NCBI RefSeq assembly: GCF_024166365.1
Contig: NC_064826.1
Coordinates: forward strand, 25,940,001 to 26,004,000
DNA from: Elephas maximus indicus
Lineage: Eukaryota; Chordata; Mammalia; Proboscidea; Elephantidae
Direction: 5' to 3'
DNA length: 64,000 nt
Under the pieces are notes generated by a model, which was given only the letters and a program-made list of their open reading frames with translations, did no database searches and had not been told where the DNA came from. Positions within the stretch are counted from its first letter, which is position 1; each line of letters begins with the position of its first letter. Of this stretch, positions 23,936-35,942 are shown in pieces. A program made the position numbers and the translations under genes.

Positions 23936-23946
23936 TCTCAGTAGAT

Positions 23947-24147
23947 AAAAACCTATTGCCGTCGAGTCGATTCTAACTCATAGTGACCCTATGGGACAGG
24001 TTAGAACTGCCCCATAGAGTTTCCAAGGCTGTAAATTTTTACAGGAACAGACTGCCACATCTTTCTCCCGTGGAACCGCTGGTAGGCTCAAACCAGAGCC
24101 TTCTGTTAGCAGCTGAGCGCTTAATCACTGCACCACCAGGGCTCCTT
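23947..24147 (-). repeat. AfroSINE (long subfamily) with target duplication
   Basis: TCTCAGTAGAT is duplicated at 23936-23946 and 24148-24158. Antisense tail, middle block and head (CACCACCAGGGCTCC) are complete. Confidence 0.93.
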
Positions 24148-24158
24148 TCTCAGTAGAT

Positions 24159-24821
24159 TCTAGGTGCTAATAACCACAGGTAATGATCTAATTCTTTGTT
24201 TCACTACTACTTTCCATCTTGGAATACGAGTTTCAGTACCTCCTGACTCGTCACAGCCAGATAACCAAGTCCAAATAACCCAACTTCTCTGAGGATCTGT
24301 TGCCTGAAACCACCTTCATGGTACAAATTTGTAAACTAACTGGTTCCGAGTTGCAAACATCAGAAATTAACCCTGGCTACCTAAAGCAAAAGAAATTTAT
24401 TGGAAGGATATTGTGGGGCTAATTTCTCAAGAATAGGTCAGCTCTCTTCAACTGTCTTCCCATTCCACTTGATAACATGCTAATTCATTGCATTAAATAA
24501 CATCATACTGAAATGAACTGCAGAGCAGAAAGGTGTAGGATTACTAGGTGCCTTGGTTTGATAAGTAAATGCCAGGACTGCAGAGAAATACCATCAAATT
24601 CAGGGGCCTAAGACCTCAGGGAAGCATCTGGGGGTCTAGTGTCCTGAGGTATATCAAAAGAGCTCCTTCAAAATAACGGACACGTTGCCACTCCTTCTAC
24701 ACATTTCCAGTAAGAATGAGGTGAGCCTTTTTGGATGGTTATAGCAACAGACAAATTTGAGTGCCTTGTTTCAACCTATTTATCCAATGATCATAAAACT
24801 GCCATCTTGGAGTAGAGCCAA
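24159..24821. other. Intergenic, nothing recognised
   Basis: No gene or clear repeat. Confidence 0.4.
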
Positions 24822-25031
24822 GATCAAAAGGAGGCTCATGCTTGGTAGAGGGTCAGTGAAAAAGAGGAAGGCCCTCAACAAGATGGACTGACACAGTGGC
24901 TCCAACAATGGGCTCAAACATAGGAACAATTGTGAGGGTGGCACAGGACCAGGCAGTGTTTCATTCTGATGTACACAATGTCTCTCTGAGTCAGAACCCA
25001 GTCGACAGCACCTAACAGTAGCAATAACCAG
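24822..25031 (+). mobile_element. RTE 3'-end fragment
   Basis: CATGCTTGGTAGAGGGTCAG, AAGATGGACTGACACAGTGG and tail CAGTCGACAGCACCTAACAG. Confidence 0.87.
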
Positions 25032-25340
25032 TAAATTCGGTCTGAGGTAGAAGGAATCTGTCAATTGTCCCTTAAGGCACAGTAAATCTCATGGTGCTCA
25101 GAGAGCCTGAGAAGACTGGGATGTTGTATGGTCTTGCGTTAAACAGGAAATTGTGACAGGGTGACACATTCTCCTATGCGTCAGAACATTATAACGTGCA
25201 CACCTGAAGGTACCATCATTATGTAGGAACTGAGTTAACGTGCCAAGAACAGATTCTGGAGAAACACAGTGATATTTAAATAATAAATTATATTCAGCAA
25301 TCTAGTATTAAGATTTAGGGATCCAATGTTAAAAGAATAA

Positions 25341-25546
25341 AACTCAAAACCAGTTGCAATAGAGTCGATTTCGACTCAACAGTGGCCCTATAGGACAGAG
25401 TAGAACTGTCCCACAGGGTTTCCAAGGTTGTAAATCTTTATGGAGGCAGACTGTCACATATTTCTCCTGCGGAGCAGCTGGTAGGTTTGAACCGCCGACC
25501 TTTCAGATACCAGCTAAGTGTGTAACCACTGCACCACCAGGACTCC
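25341..25546 (-). repeat. AfroSINE, left arm of head-to-head pair
   Basis: A complete antisense long-subfamily copy whose head (CTGCACCACCAGGACTCC) ends three bases before the head of the next, + strand SINE. Confidence 0.9.
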
Positions 25547-25549
25547 TCT

Positions 25550-25747
25550 GGACTGGTGGTGCAGTGGTTAAGCGCTGGGCTGCTAACCAAAAGGTTGGTA
25601 GTTCAAGCCCAACGGACGCTCTTTGGGAGAAAGCTGTGGCAGTCTTCTTCTGTAAAGATTTACAGCCTTGGAAACCCTGCGGGACAGCTCCACTTTATCC
25701 TATAGGGTTGGTATGAGTTGGAAAGACTCCACGGCAATGGTTTTAAC
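25550..25747 (+). repeat. AfroSINE, right arm of head-to-head pair
   Basis: Head GGACTGGTGGTGCAGTGG, middle GCTGTGGCAGTCTTCTTC, tail TATGAGTTGGAAAGACTCC. It faces the previous SINE and forms a roughly 200-base-arm inverted repeat. Confidence 0.9.
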
Positions 25748-25984
25748 AGAATAGACATATTTTAAATTTGTGATGAGATGGCAAATTATTTTTTTTTACT
25801 AGAAACTTAAAAGCTGAAGAAAAAAGCAGGGAAATGTTTTAAAACTTGTTATGTGCTCTATAAGGCTTTGAGATCATACACGTTCATATGTATAAAAAAA
25901 ATAGATACATACAAATATGGCTGAATAGTTTGACATTTTTGAAAAAACTTTTATGTGAGAGGCCCTTGAGCTTTGGTTCCATTT

Positions 25985-26190
25985 TATAGTAATAGCTACC
26001 AATTACTGAGCAACCATTAAGCGCCAGGTTTTGTAGTAGGTGCTTTTAAATATTTCAATTTTATTCCCTACAACCATCCCATGAAGTAGGCTCAATCTCC
26101 ATTTTACAGATGAGGAAACTGTGATTCAGTGAGTTAACCGACCTCTACAGAGCTGGTCTTTAACCAAGGTATCTCTGATTATATCTCTAT
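25985..26190 (-). repeat. MIR SINE
   Basis: AATTACTGAGCAACCATTAA, GCGCCAGGTTTTGTAGTAGG, CCATTTTACAGATGAGGAAA: a MIR in antisense. Confidence 0.8.
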
Positions 26191-28201
26191 GTTCTTTTCT
26201 CTCTCAATGAAATTTTTAGACACATTTAATCAACAGCTGTTGCTGTGTAACAAACCAAATATATCCCTATGTTCTGTTATAGTTTTACCTTTTCCATTTT
26301 CAGGCACAGGCAAATGAGGAGGTTGAACTACATAATTGCTAAGAATCAAAAGCACTGATTCTAAGACAGGAAACTGAATGACTTCCAAACAAGGAGTAAA
26401 GAGCTTATCCTAATGTGATCACTGACTCTGGCTAAATCGTTTGACTCTGTGTTTTTTCTTCATCCATTAAAAAAAATAAAATAACTTCCAGGCACAGGGA
26501 ATCGAGAGTTGCTAATGATTAAAAAATTATATACTCTAGTTTTGAATACAAGTGGTACATATTAGATCAATAATTCCAATGAACCCACAGCCACCAACTA
26601 CCCATTCCTTTCTGCTTGAGGTAATTAAAAGCAGAGTTTTTATGCTAACGCGGTTGCAATTCTTATAACTCTCTCTTCCAATACGATAAGGCTTATAATA
26701 AGGCTTACATGTTCCTTTTATACCAGCAAAAAGGTATTTTTAATGGTGAAAAAATATAACCATTTATATTCTTATGCACTGCCTTTTACCTATTTTTAAA
26801 ATGCTAGGTATCTTTTATTTTTTAAATACTGCATTGTGTTTCAGGCCAAAGTTCACACATTAGGTTCTCATTTAACAACTTATATACAAATTGTCCTGTG
26901 ATATTGGTTACAATTTTCACATGTATCAGTATTCTTATTTCCATTCTGTTTGTCCTGTTTCCACTGACCTACTTTCCCTGCCACTCCTTCTGTTCTCATC
27001 TTTGCTTTTGGGTAAATGTTGACCACTTGGTATCCTATAATTAATCATTTAAGGGAGCACATTACTCATGGGTGATATTATTTTATAAGCCAATCTATTA
27101 TTTGGCTGAAAGGTGACCTCCAGGAGTGGCTTCCGTTCTCAGTTCAAAGGGTATCTTAAGGATAGCCTTGGGGGTCCCTTTAGTTTCTATTGGCCCAGTA
27201 ATTCTGACCTTTTTATGGATATCTTTTAAATCCAAACACCATGAGATTGGTTATACAATTTTGAGCTGAAAAGGAGCTTAGCAATCATTAATTAATTCCT
27301 CTCATTTCACAAATGAGTAAATGCAAGCATAAGAGGTTGAGTGACTTAACTAAGATTACACAGCTAGTTAATATCAAAACACGTTAGATCGGCTAATTCC
27401 TGTTTGCATCAGTTGTTTTGCCAGGTGTGAACAAGGACATTCTATCTACAAACTCAACCTTACCTATGTCTTAAACAGATGAGAATAATCCTAGTGGTTT
27501 ATTACAAGTTCCTTTCCTCAGAAGGAAAAGGATTCGGATATAGACTGTACAATGCTGTATGCCTTATATACTGGGGGGTTAGGGATGGGGGGTGGTTGGT
27601 AGTGGTGGTAAATTTAATCTCCTTGAAGGTTAGTCCATCACAAGCACCAGATGGGGTTGTTAAAACATAGACTGGTAGGTCCTACTTTCAAAATATCACC
27701 AGATTTCAACACCAATATTGGAAATTAGAAATAAATGGAACAATGCCTTCAGATTCTGAAGAAAAGTGATTTTTAGCTTGGAATTCTGTACCCTGCTAAA
27801 CTATTAGCCAAGGTTAAGATTACAATAAGCCATTATTAGATAGATATGTAAGGTCTCAAAAAGTTTACTTTCTACACATTTTTTCTAAGGAAGCTGTTAA
27901 AGGATATATATCACCAGAACAAGGAAGTAAACCAAGTAAACCAAGATAACATAGGATCGATGAAACAGAGGATCCAACACAAAAAAGAAAATCCCAGGAA
28001 AGTAGGTAAAGAAAATCCCAGACAACAACTATGTAGCCAAGAAAGCAACCACCCATACTAATATAGGATGAGGGAGGGACTCTGAAAGAGAAGTCACCAA
28101 TTAAAAAAAAAAAAAAAGTTTACCAGGTGAAAAAAAGATTCCTGGTACTTTTGGCCGTGTGGAAAACAGTATGGGATAGGGAAGAAAATCAAAAATAAAA
28201 G
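26191..28201. other. Intergenic, no gene; one MIR-like scrap and a G-run
   Basis: A MIR-like scrap (CTCATTTCACAAATGAGTAA, ATTACACAGCTAGTTAATAT) lies at about 27265-27380. A G-rich run is at 27573-27592. An A-run is at about 28103-28117. The rest is unrecognised. Confidence 0.5.
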
Positions 28202-29570
28202 TGTTGTTGTTGTTGTTCTTAGGTACTGTTGAGTTGGTTCTGACTCATAGTGACCCTATGTACAACACAACAAAACACTGCCCGGTCCTGCACCATCCTC
28301 AGAATCATTGCTATGCTTGAGCCTGTCACAGCAGCCACTGTGTCAATCCATCTCATAGACGATCTTCTTCTTTTTCCCTGACCCGCTACCTTACCAAGCA
28401 TGATGTCCATCTCTAGGGACTGGTCCCTCCTAATAACATGTCCAAAGTATGTGAGACAAAGTCTTGTCATTCTTGCTTCTAAACAGCATTCTACCTGTAG
28501 TTCTTCCAAGACAGCCTTGTTTGTTCTTCTGGCAGCCCATGGTATATTCAATATTCTTCGCCAGCAACATCAATTCTTCTCCGGTCTTCCTTATTCTTCA
28601 ACCAGCTTTCACATGCATATGAGGGGATTGAAAATATTATGGCTTGGGTCAGGCGCACCTTGGGTCAGGCGCACCTTAGTCTTCAAAGTGACATCTTTGT
28701 TTTTCAGCACTTTAAAGAGGTCTTTTGCAGCAGGTTTACACGATGCAATACGTCATTTGATTTCCTGACTGCTGCTTCCATGGGTGTTGACTGTGGATCC
28801 AAGTAAAATGAAATCCTTGACAACTTCAATCTTTTCTCTATTTATTATGATACTGCTTATTGGTCCAGTTGTGAGGATTTTTGTTTCATGCCGAGGCATA
28901 ATCCATACCGAAGGGTATAGTCCTGGATTTTCACCAGTAAGTGCTTCTTCTTCACTTTCAGCAAGCAAGGTTGTGTCATCTGCATAATTCAGTTTATTAA
29001 TAAGTCTTCCTCTAATCCTGATGCCCCGGTCTGCTTCATATGGTCCAGTTTCTCAATTATTTGCTCAGCATACAGATTATATAAGTATGGTGAAACGATT
29101 CAATCCTGACGCACGCCTTTCCTGACTTTAAACCGGCAGTATCCCCTTGGTCTATTCGAACAACTGCCTCTTGGCCCACAGGTTCCTCATGAGCACAATT
29201 AAGTGTTTCAGATTTCCCATTCTTTCCAACGTTATCCATAATTTGTTATGTTCCACACAGTTGAATGCCTTTGCATAGTCAATAAAACACAGGTAAACAT
29301 CTTTCTGATATCTCTGCTTTCAGCCAAGAGCCAGCTGACACTAGCAATGATATCCCTCAATCCACGTCCTCTTCTCAATCTGGCTTGAATTTCTAGCAGT
29401 TCCCTGTTGATGTACTGCTGCAACTGTTTTTGAATTATCTTCAGGAAAATTTTACTTGCGTGTGATATCAAAGATATTGTTCAGTAATTTCCGCATTCCG
29501 TTGGTTGGATCACTTTTCTTCGGAATGGGCACAGATATGGACCTCTTCCAGTTGGTTGGCCAGTGGTACA
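28202..29570 (-). mobile_element. RTE LINE, 5'-truncated, about 1.37 kb
   Basis: (TTG)n tail at the left. Minus-strand fragments show RTE C-terminus (28219-28551, residues like MNIPWAARRTNKAVLEELQVECCLEARM) and RT core (29232-29471, residues like FLKIIQKQLQQYINRELLEIQ). It is broken by frameshifts. A 16-base tandem duplication lies at 28645-28676. Confidence 0.9.
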
Positions 29571-29781
29571 AGGATGTAAATATAATCACAGTATAATGTT
29601 CGACTCGTTAGGGATTAACATATTATTTGGTGTACTAATGATTTAAACACAAAGTATGCTGTAACTATTTTTGGGGAGTGATAGTTTAACAGAGATAAAT
29701 CCTCACTGTTTACAATAGGAAAATAATAATGTTTTAAATTGGTAAATCAATAAATAAGAGTTTAGCATATTATTTTGAAAT

Positions 29782-30380
29782 TGTTATGGTCTCATTTATG
29801 TCCCCCCAAAATATGTGTTATAAATCCTGACCTCTACGCCTATGGTTATAATACTATTTGGGAATGGGTTGTCTTTGTTAAGTTAATAAGGCAAGATTAA
29901 AAAAAAAAAAAAAAAAACCATTGTCTATGAGTCAATGCCGACTCATTGTGAGTCTAGAGGACAGTGCAAAACTGCCCCGTAGGGTTGTTTCCAACGAGTG
30001 CCTGGTGGATTCAAACCGCTAACCTTTTGGTTAGCAGCCGAACACTTTACTGCTATGCCACCAGGGTTTCCAAGGCAGTATTAGTGTAGGGTATACCTTG
30101 AATCAATCACTTTTGAGTTATAAGAGAGATTAAACAAGCAATCGAGAGAAGCAGAGATGGGGGAAGAGAGATGCCAAGCTACATTAAGATCTCCCAGGAG
30201 CAGAGGCTCAAAGAAACAAAGACCTTCCTCCACTGTCAACACAGAGAGAAAGCCCTCCCTTAGAGCTGGTACCCTGAATTCGGACTTCTGGCCTCCTAAA
30301 CTGTGAGAACACAAACCTCTGTTTGTTAAAGCCACCCACTTGTGGTATTTCTCTTATAGAAGCACTAGATGACTAGGACA
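29782..30380 (+). mobile_element. MaLR-type solo LTR interrupted by a SINE
   Basis: It starts TGTTATGGTCTCATTTATGT, carries CCCCAAAATATGTGTTATAA, and ends GTTAAAGCCACCCACTTGTG, CACTAGATGACTAGGACA. It is of the same general family as the element at 6778-7326 but in opposite orientation. A SINE sits at 29900-30071. Confidence 0.8.
29900..30071 (-). repeat. AfroSINE inside LTR
   Basis: A-run, tail TCTATGAGTCAATGCCGACT, head CCACCAGGGTTTCC. An approximate flank repeat (AAGGCAAGATTA/AAGGCAGTATTA) marks the insertion. Confidence 0.85.
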
Positions 30381-30536
30381 GAAATATATACGTAAATACC
30401 AGAAGAAGCGTTCCAAGACTGTGAGAACACAAACCTCTGTTTGTTAAAGCCACCCACTTGTGGTATGTCTCTTATAGCAGCACTAGATGACTATGACGGA
30501 AACATATACCTAAATACCAGAAGAAGCGTTCAAAGA
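30301..30536 (+). repeat. 118-base tandem duplication of LTR 3' end
   Basis: CTGTGAGAACACAAACCTCT starts at both 30301 and 30419, and the two units run in parallel through AGAAGAAGCGTTC. Each unit holds the LTR 3' end plus about 30 bases of flank, so it arose after LTR insertion. Confidence 0.92.
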
Positions 30537-33120
30537 GTTCAAAGTAGATGTCTCTGGAGAGAGCAAACGGTTTTAAAAAAGGAAGTATGGAGCTTTTGTT
30601 TTTGTTATTGCTGTTATAAGCTTTGAATACTTTTTGATTTTTGAAATTACATGCATGCATCACTTTCATAAAAATAAGAGTTGATTGAAAAAAAGTTACA
30701 TGGTAGAGGAGATCGTGCCCTTCATCCTAATACTTCCAGAGAGATAATGGGGACATGTGGCCTCTTCAAATCATCCGAAGCATACAAGCTGCCTAATCAT
30801 CTATAATGTAGCTTGACCTTGAGCACATTATAATAAAAAAGCCAATGTTTTCCTCTCTCATCTAGAATAATTAAAATGAGAGCCACTGAATATTCATTAA
30901 AGTTAAAGAGCAGCAGCTAGAAAGCCAGTAAGGAGCCTCCTGGGAACTACAACATACTTAGCTCTTCAAATTATTTCTTGAATAAAAGTATGCATTAGGT
31001 GTCTGGAGACTAAGCCACATAGTGGTAGTAAACAGCACTGGTAATTCACTACTATGAATAAGAATTCAAGTCTCCATTATCATATGTAAAAAATCAGAAC
31101 AAATGGTTAGTAAGCTATCAATTCTTTTAAACAGTACGCCCCAAAGGAGCTTGTACTCAAAACGAATTTAAAAGGAAGGGGGGAAAAAATAGCTTACTTT
31201 TTAAGATTTTAGTTGTTGAAAAATATTCAACATCTGACTTGGTGGTACATGTAGAAGAACAAAATCTCTGAAGCACTGCTATCTGCAACATTTACATAAA
31301 AACATGCGGAAATATTTTAAAATGTGAACATTTTAAACCCATGACACCTGGAGGTTGGATGGGAGAAGTAGCACTCATCACCCCTACAGTATCCAGGTTT
31401 GCTGCTGTTATGTCTCTATAAGTAATTCAGTTCTGCCATAACCAAGTAGCACATTAGTACCAGCAATTCCGGCTACAATGGCTGCTGAATGCCAAAGATC
31501 CCCATGTGCACCTCCTTCTATATTGCCCCACAATGAAGGCTGTCACTACATTTTAGATTATTAACATTAGCAAGGGGAACGGGCTGTTTCAGAGGACTTG
31601 TAAGAGTACATACACAATGACATTTCTAAAGAAAAAAATGGATAATAAAGAACCAGAACAAGAGAAATTTGCAAAGTGTAATGACGACATCAGGGAATGC
31701 ATCTGAAAATATGCCCTTATTTCCATAAATAAGCTACCTTAATGTTTTCTGCTAAAATGAGAGTTTTACTCTAAGGGATCATAGTAAAGAAAGAAAAAAG
31801 AAAAGTACCAGAATAGACTCCAGTTAAATCAAGGAAAATTCAAATGGAAGAAATTAAACTTAAGAATTTCCTTATTTTTATTTATATTCATAGACATTTT
31901 AATATTGCACATATTATATATAAAATCTCTATGCCTGAACTTTCATAGTCACACATGACTTCTCTCAGAGACATTTTCTATGAAAGTGATTTTCATAATA
32001 GATTTAGAGTGTAAACAGTGAAACAGTAGAAATTGTCATCACTTTTTAAACTCTTTTCAGCCTTCTTTTAAGGGAAGGGTTTTTATAGGAGGAAGCATAC
32101 TGAGAATAATTTGTATTTTATATATATATATAAAGCTTCTCCTTGTATCCTTAACCAAGCCAGTGTAGAAGGTTAAAATTGCCTTTTTCTGAACAGAAGG
32201 CCCTTACCATGTTGCTATGAGAAGTACTCCTTCAGGGTGATGCAGAAACAGATATCCATTTCTGAGAGTTTTGATGCCACAAACCTCAGATGGGCAACAC
32301 ACAAGAACCTCACCTGAGTGTGTCTGGGTGTGTTGTAATGTCAGCCTAACGGTCTGTGTACATTTCTGAATATGAAGGATGGATTGGTGAGTTAACGAAG
32401 AAATGAATGAAAGCCGTTTGGGAGGGAAGTGAAAGCTCCAGGGACAGAATAAAATTCCTCGCTTGCAAACTTTAGGCTATCCACTTGAAGGGAAATAGAA
32501 CCTTTCTTATTTCCTGGATCAAATCCAATCTCTCAAACTAAGTAAAAAGAATTTGAGATAAGAAAATAACTTGGCAAAGAAAAAAGAGAGAGAGATGTCT
32601 TCTGCCAAACAGAGGACACACTATCAAGAATAAAAGGAAGAAAGGACTTGTTAAAACTGCTAAAAGAAATGCAGTCAGTACTTCTTGGTCTCAGTGTGAA
32701 CATGGAAAAATAGAACGTTTTATAAATGGGAAGGAGGAAAAATAAATATTGCTTGTTCACGTGTTCAAAAGGGTAAGGAAGTCATATTTCCAATGTTATG
32801 TTCATGCTACATTTTCCTCATTTTAAGAACAGTATCAAGGAATTGAAAAAAGTCCACAGGTAAGCAAAAATAACAAAAAAGAGGATAGAAAATAATAACT
32901 TAAATTGTGATTTTGTGAACAAAGTACTACAGAGTATTTAGATTTTTTATAAAAAATTTAAGAAAATGGTTTGAGTTTAAGAAATTTATGGCGGTTATAA
33001 TTTTCAATCTTCATTTCTAACAAAGACAGAACAAGGGCAAAGAATCATAAAACTGCATTTAGAAACAGATACTTAAAATTTCCTGAAAGGATAAAATAGT
33101 AATTAAAACAGTACTATTAA
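30537..33120. other. Intergenic, nothing recognised
   Basis: 2.6 kb of AT-rich sequence with no SINE or RTE, unusual for this window. No coding signature was seen. A short (TA)n run lies near 32120-32133. Confidence 0.5.
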
Positions 33121-33180
33121 TAAACCAAACCCTTTGCCCATTGAGTCAATTCTGCCTCATACTGACCCCACGTTTCAGAT
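33121..33180 (-). repeat. AfroSINE tail fragment
   Basis: AAACCAAACCCTTTGCCCAT and GAGTCAATTCTGCCTCATAC, a 3'-tail fragment in antisense. Confidence 0.65.
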
Positions 33181-33194
33181 AACACTTGGAAACA

Positions 33195-33408
33195 CATGGA
33201 ACTGCAAATGGTTAAGCACCTGGTTAAGTTCCCACTACTAACAAAAAGTTGAAGGTTCAAACCCACCCAGGGGTGTCTCAGGAGAGAAGCCTGGCAATCT
33301 GCTTCCAAAGGTCACAGCCATGAAAACCCTGTGGAGCGCGGTTCTACTCTATAACACGTGGAGTTGCTATGAGTTGGAATGACTTGACAGCCACTGGGGG
33401 TGGAATTT
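33195..33408 (+). repeat. SINE type B
   Basis: GGTTCAAACCCACCCAGGGG, GAAGCCTGGCAATCTGCTTC, GAAAACCCTGTGGAGCGC and tail GCTATGAGTTGGAATGACTT. Confidence 0.85.
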
Positions 33409-33555
33409 CTAATGCTTTCTTCTGTCACTGTTTTAAACTTATAGGAACTGTACTTTTGATACAAGAGACAAATTGATTTAGCTTCTATGGTTATTTTGCT
33501 AACTCTAATTCAGAGGCAACCTCAAGTTTACCTTCTTACTATGCCTTTCTAAAAC

Positions 33556-33717
33556 TGGAAACCCTGGTGGCCTAGTGGTTAAGTGCTATGGTTGCCAACC
33601 AAAAGGTTGGCAGTTTGAATCTACCAGGTGCTTCTTAGAAACTCCATGGGGCAGTTCTACTCTGTCCTATAGGATCACTATGAGTTGGAATCGGCTGGAT
33701 GGCAGTGAGTTTTGGTT
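33556..33717 (+). repeat. AfroSINE (short subfamily)
   Basis: Head GGAAACCCTGGTGGCCTAGT, body and tail complete; TTCTAAAA flanks both sides. Confidence 0.9.
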
Positions 33718-33898
33718 CTAAAAAGAATTATTTTATAAATAATCCTATTGCTTTTTTCTTTTTTTTTTAAATCACCTTTTCCTTAACATTGTTAAACAGG
33801 TTTAGTTTTAAAATACACATCCATATTTTAGATAAGCGCTCCCAAGGCTATACACTTTCATTTTCCCTTGCAGGTTTATTCCTGTTGAGCCAATTTCA

Positions 33899-34490
33899 TT
33901 TTACTTGGATCCATAATCAACAGCCACAGAAACAGCAGTCAAGAAATCAAAAGACACATTGCATTGGGTAAATCTGTTGCAAAGGACCTCTTTAAAGTGT
34001 TGAAGAGCAAAGATGTCACCTTGAAGACTAAGGTGCGCCTGACCCCAAGCCATGGTATTTTCAATCGCATCATATGCATGTGAAAGCTGGACAATGAATA
34101 AGGAAGACCAAAGAACTAACGCCTTTGAATTATGGTGTTGGCTAAGAATATTGAATAAACCATGGACTGCCAAAAGAATGAACAAATCTCTCTTGGAAGA
34201 AGTACAACCAGAATGCTCCTTAGAAGCAAGAACAGCGAGGCTAAGTCTTGCATACTTTGGACATGGTATCAGGAGGGATCAGTCCCTGGAGAAGGACATC
34301 ATGCTTGGCAAACTACAGGGTCAGCGGAAAAGAGGAAGACCCTCAAGGAGGTGGACTGACACAGTGGCTGCCACAATGAGCTCAAGCATAACAAGGATGG
34401 TGTAAGGATGGCACAGAACCGGGCAGAGTTTTGTTTAACTGGGCATACGGTCGCTATGAGTCGGAACCGACTCAAGGGCACCTAACAACA
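33899..34490 (+). mobile_element. RTE 3' portion, 0.6 kb, with target duplication
   Basis: AGCCAATTTCA is repeated at 33888-33898 and 34491-34501. The + strand holds the RTE C-terminal region (34052-34405, residues like SYACESWTMNKEDQRTNAFELWCW) and tail GTCGGAACCGACTCAAGGGC. It is among the least diverged copies here. Confidence 0.93.
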
Positions 34491-34501
34491 AGCCAATTTC
34501 A

Positions 34502-35094
34502 GTAAGAACAGCTTTAATTTTAAATATGCACAATATTCTGAGTGTATTTACAGTGGTTTATCAATTTACTTAATACATCAGGTTTGTATTGGGAGCTACT
34601 AGAGGTGTTAGAATCAAATCGTTTTACAAACTTTTGCTATCAGATTTTTTTGTTTAATTAAATTAATTTGCAAGTATGATGATAAACTTTATGCAATAAA
34701 ACTAATTTGTTTAATGTGGAGAACAGGCAGATGCATAATTCACTGTAGTCGGTATTACTTCCATATTCCAAAATTTCGTTTTACGATATTTAGTATTCAA
34801 TATATTAGCAAACGGGGCTATCTCTGGTAACTTTCAACATCCTGAGGCATACCAAAAAAAAAACAAAAAACAAAAGAAACCTTGAGTTTACGTCTAAGGA
34901 TTAAACCAGATAAGGTATCTTCCTGTGTGACATCCCAAAATGGACACATTATGTGGAGCAAAAGTTAACAAGGTCTTTGAGATTTGAGAAATAGAAAAAA
35001 TACTGGGGTGGGGGGACGTTGTCTTAATTCACACGACAGAGTAAAAAAACGTGTTCAGGTCTCTTAGAAACAGAACTTGAACTGACATACACGT
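34502..35094. other. Upstream flank of WASL CpG island
   Basis: AT-rich unique sequence with no repeat recognised. Confidence 0.5.
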
Positions 35095-35559
35095 TTATCC
35101 CAGGTGACCGGAGGCGCGGCCGACTTTCCTAAGTGCGTTTGTTCTATCTCACAGCCGTCACCAGGGACAGATCTCGCCTTCGCAATCCCGGGAGAGGCCT
35201 GTTGGAGCCTCCACTCCCACTGCTGAAGTCTGGACAAAGTTCGAGAAACCCCGAGCACCTGCGGCTCTGACCACAACAGGCGAGCAGGACACGGCGGGGA
35301 GCGCAGGTCTTCTCCCCGATGTTCTGTCTCCACATTCCAGGCCTTTCCGACCAGCGGTGTGCGCCTTCTGTTTCCGCGCCTCGGAAATAAGAGCCGTTCC
35401 GGGGAACCGGGCCTGGGTCCTCACCGACATAACGCCAAGGTGCGCGTCCGCAGACAGCCGCAGCGAACAGCCCTCACGCTCTCCTCAGCCCCGGCCCCTG
35501 CAGCAGGACCGGGGAGGCCCGAGCCCGCGTCCGGGAGCGCAACCCCGAGTCAGCCGTAC

Positions 35560-35705
35560 GGCCCGCGCCGCGACCGGAAGGAGGCGTGGCCTCGGGCGGC
35601 GCGGCCGCGGTTGGGGGAGTCCCCCCGCCAGGCCGCACGCGCGTTTCCGGCGCGCTCCCCCGCCTACTGCGCCCTGTGGTCTCGCCCGCCCTCGCTGCCA
35701 TGTTG
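35560..35705 (+). promoter_or_regulatory. WASL: WASL core promoter, TATA-less, CpG type
   Basis: No TATA box is present. Visible motifs are an ETS core CCGGAAG at 35574-35580, a GC/CACCC-type box around 35581-35591, several CCGCCC-like boxes near 35660-35695, and a YY1-like GCCATGTTG at 35697-35705. This ETS, GC-box and YY1 combination is typical of housekeeping CpG promoters. Factor binding is not shown by sequence. Confidence 0.65.
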
Positions 35706-35771
35706 GATTGTGCGGCCGCCGCCGCCGCTGAAGGCCAGGGACGACGATTGGAGGAGGAGTTGGGAGTTTAG
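35700..35771 (+). other. Upstream ORF 1 in WASL leader (23 codons)
   Basis: The ATG at 35700 opens a 23-codon frame that begins MLDC, runs through a six-alanine stretch and ends at a TAG at 35769-35771. It does not overlap the main ORF. The start is in a moderate context (G at -3). Its ATG lies inside the YY1-like motif, so whether it is in the mRNA depends on the exact cap site. Confidence 0.5.
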
Positions 35772-35927
35772 CGCAGTCGCCGGACTGTGAGGACAACGAC
35801 CATCCGGCCCGGGTCTAGCCGGGCGGGAGCCCGGAGCTTTCCTTTTTCAGCGCGGCCCGAGGACGGCCCGCCGTCAGCGCCTCCTTTCCTTCTCCTCCTC
35901 CTCCGCCCCGCGCTGAGGAGCTGCGAG

Positions 35928-35942
35928 ATGCTGCACCTCTGA
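35928..35942 (+). other. Upstream mini-ORF 2 in WASL leader (4 codons plus stop)
   Basis: ATG CTG CAC CTC TGA lies about 100 bases before the WASL start. A four-codon uORF this close to the main start could modestly dampen initiation, with reinitiation possible. The role is inferred only. Confidence 0.5.

Noticed and set aside
1..35000. A neighbouring gene (such as a hyaluronidase known near WASL in other mammals) upstream
   Set aside because: No hyaluronidase-like or other exon was recognised. In other mammals the neighbour is farther away than this window reaches, as far as I recall.
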